This document shows positions 4,907 through 5,185 of a stretch of 5,185 bases of DNA, piece after piece. The stretch comes from CAZUHK01 sp964620345 (GTDB lineage: Bacteria; Planctomycetota; Phycisphaerae; Phycisphaerales; Zrk34). The stretch spans positions 1-5,185 of the forward strand of contig CAZUHK010000201.1 in NCBI GenBank assembly GCA_964620345.1, written 5' to 3'. The notes beneath the pieces are model-generated. The model was not told the origin of the DNA and ran no database searches. It saw nothing but the letters and a program-made list of their open reading frames with translations. Each line of letters starts with the position of its first letter. The stretch's first letter is position 1. Position numbers and translations under genes: made by a program.

Positions 4907-5185
4907 CGCTCACCGCGCTGTTGACCACGAAGATGCGCTGGTTGTTGGAATCCGGATCGACCGGGAACAGAAAAAACCCCCTGCCCGAGGGGTTGTAGTC
5001 CATCGTGGTGCCGTGCAGCGTCTCACCGTCGTTGAAGCGAACGGTGAGCCGATGCCCGTTGATCGGCTGGTCGGGCCGCGTCGCCTCGGTGCGGTTGGCG
5101 TTGCCCTCAAAGCTCTTGACGATGAACACGGCCTTGAGCCGGCTCACATCGATCGGCTCACCCGGCCCGCCGCCGACGGGGGTAA
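4890..5185 (-). CDS. DUF6982-like conserved hypothetical protein, C-terminal part (5' end outside window)
   Basis: The reading frame is open to the window edge, and the visible part is about 98 residues. It holds a motif set I recognise from a conserved domain of unknown function, probably DUF6982: LKAVFIVKSFEGN, then a strand LTVRFNDGETLHG, a turn YNPSGRGFFLFP, and DSNNQRIFVVNSAV before the C-terminus. The fold looks all-beta, PilZ- or Sm-like, and the role is unknown. A GTG at 5147 could start an 85-residue protein. I prefer a truncated gene because residues upstream (GEPIDVSRLKAVF) continue the pattern expected before LKAVF, and the domain would otherwise lose its first strands. It ends inside the methyltransferase gene (17-base overlap), so it is the most upstream visible member of the minus-strand operon; the operon promoter lies outside the window. 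Confidence 0.7.
   Translation of the reverse strand, partial: TPVGGGPGEPIDVSRLKAVFIVKSFEGNANRTEATRPDQPINGHRLTVRFNDGETLHGTTMDYNPSGRGFFLFPVDPDSNNQRIFVVNSAVSDVRHG

Noticed and set aside
4253..4924. Plus-strand open frame of about 223 codons opposite the methyltransferase
   Set aside because: It is antisense to a methyltransferase with clear motifs. Its translation has no domain and is typical of complementary-strand GC-rich frames.
4890..5147. Complete 85-residue protein starting at the GTG at 5147
   Set aside because: It is possible, but the frame stays open to the window edge and the residues before the GTG fit the family pattern, so a truncated longer gene is more likely.

Overview
This is a GC-rich bacterial window with tightly packed genes and no RNA genes, insertion sequences, CRISPR arrays or integration sites that I can see. 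The gene content suggests a Planctomycetes-type bacterium, possibly of the Phycisphaerae. The clues are the homoaconitase-like LeuC, the 'KAVF-VKSFEGN' edge protein, the small six-cysteine protein and the high GC. This placement is inference from family resemblance, not a marker-gene result.

Plus strand, 1-2077. A good sigma70-type promoter and a GAGGG ribosome binding site precede a complete LeuC/HacA-type isopropylmalate dehydratase large subunit (76-1485). Its stop codon overlaps the GTG start of a BrnT-family toxin gene (1482-1781). Eleven bases later comes a 94-residue protein (1793-2077). It has the N-terminal 'EYDFS..RRNRYADRL' signature of BrnA-type antitoxins, but its C-terminal half resembles DUF1508/YegP instead of the usual ribbon-helix-helix DNA-binding region. 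This is the most unusual element in the window. No leuD follows leuC here.

Plus strand, 2078-3563. A 228-base gap with two GC-rich inverted repeats leads to a membrane fatty-acid (acyl-CoA delta-9-type) desaturase with all three histidine boxes (2306-3277). Thirteen bases further on is a small DUF1294 membrane protein (3291-3563).

Minus strand, 5185-3584. A four-gene run, probably an operon, reads towards the desaturase group. In transcription order it holds a 5'-truncated DUF6982-like protein (4890-5185), a class I SAM-dependent methyltransferase (4265-4906, overlapping the previous gene by 17 bases), a STAS-domain anti-sigma-factor antagonist (3898-4254) and a small cysteine-rich putative zinc-binding protein (3584-3856). 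The two gene groups converge with only 20 bases between stop codons.

The genes cover amino-acid biosynthesis, a toxin-antitoxin module, membrane lipid modification and a signalling/methyltransfer cluster. Only the toxin-antitoxin pair has partners whose joint function can be inferred with confidence.
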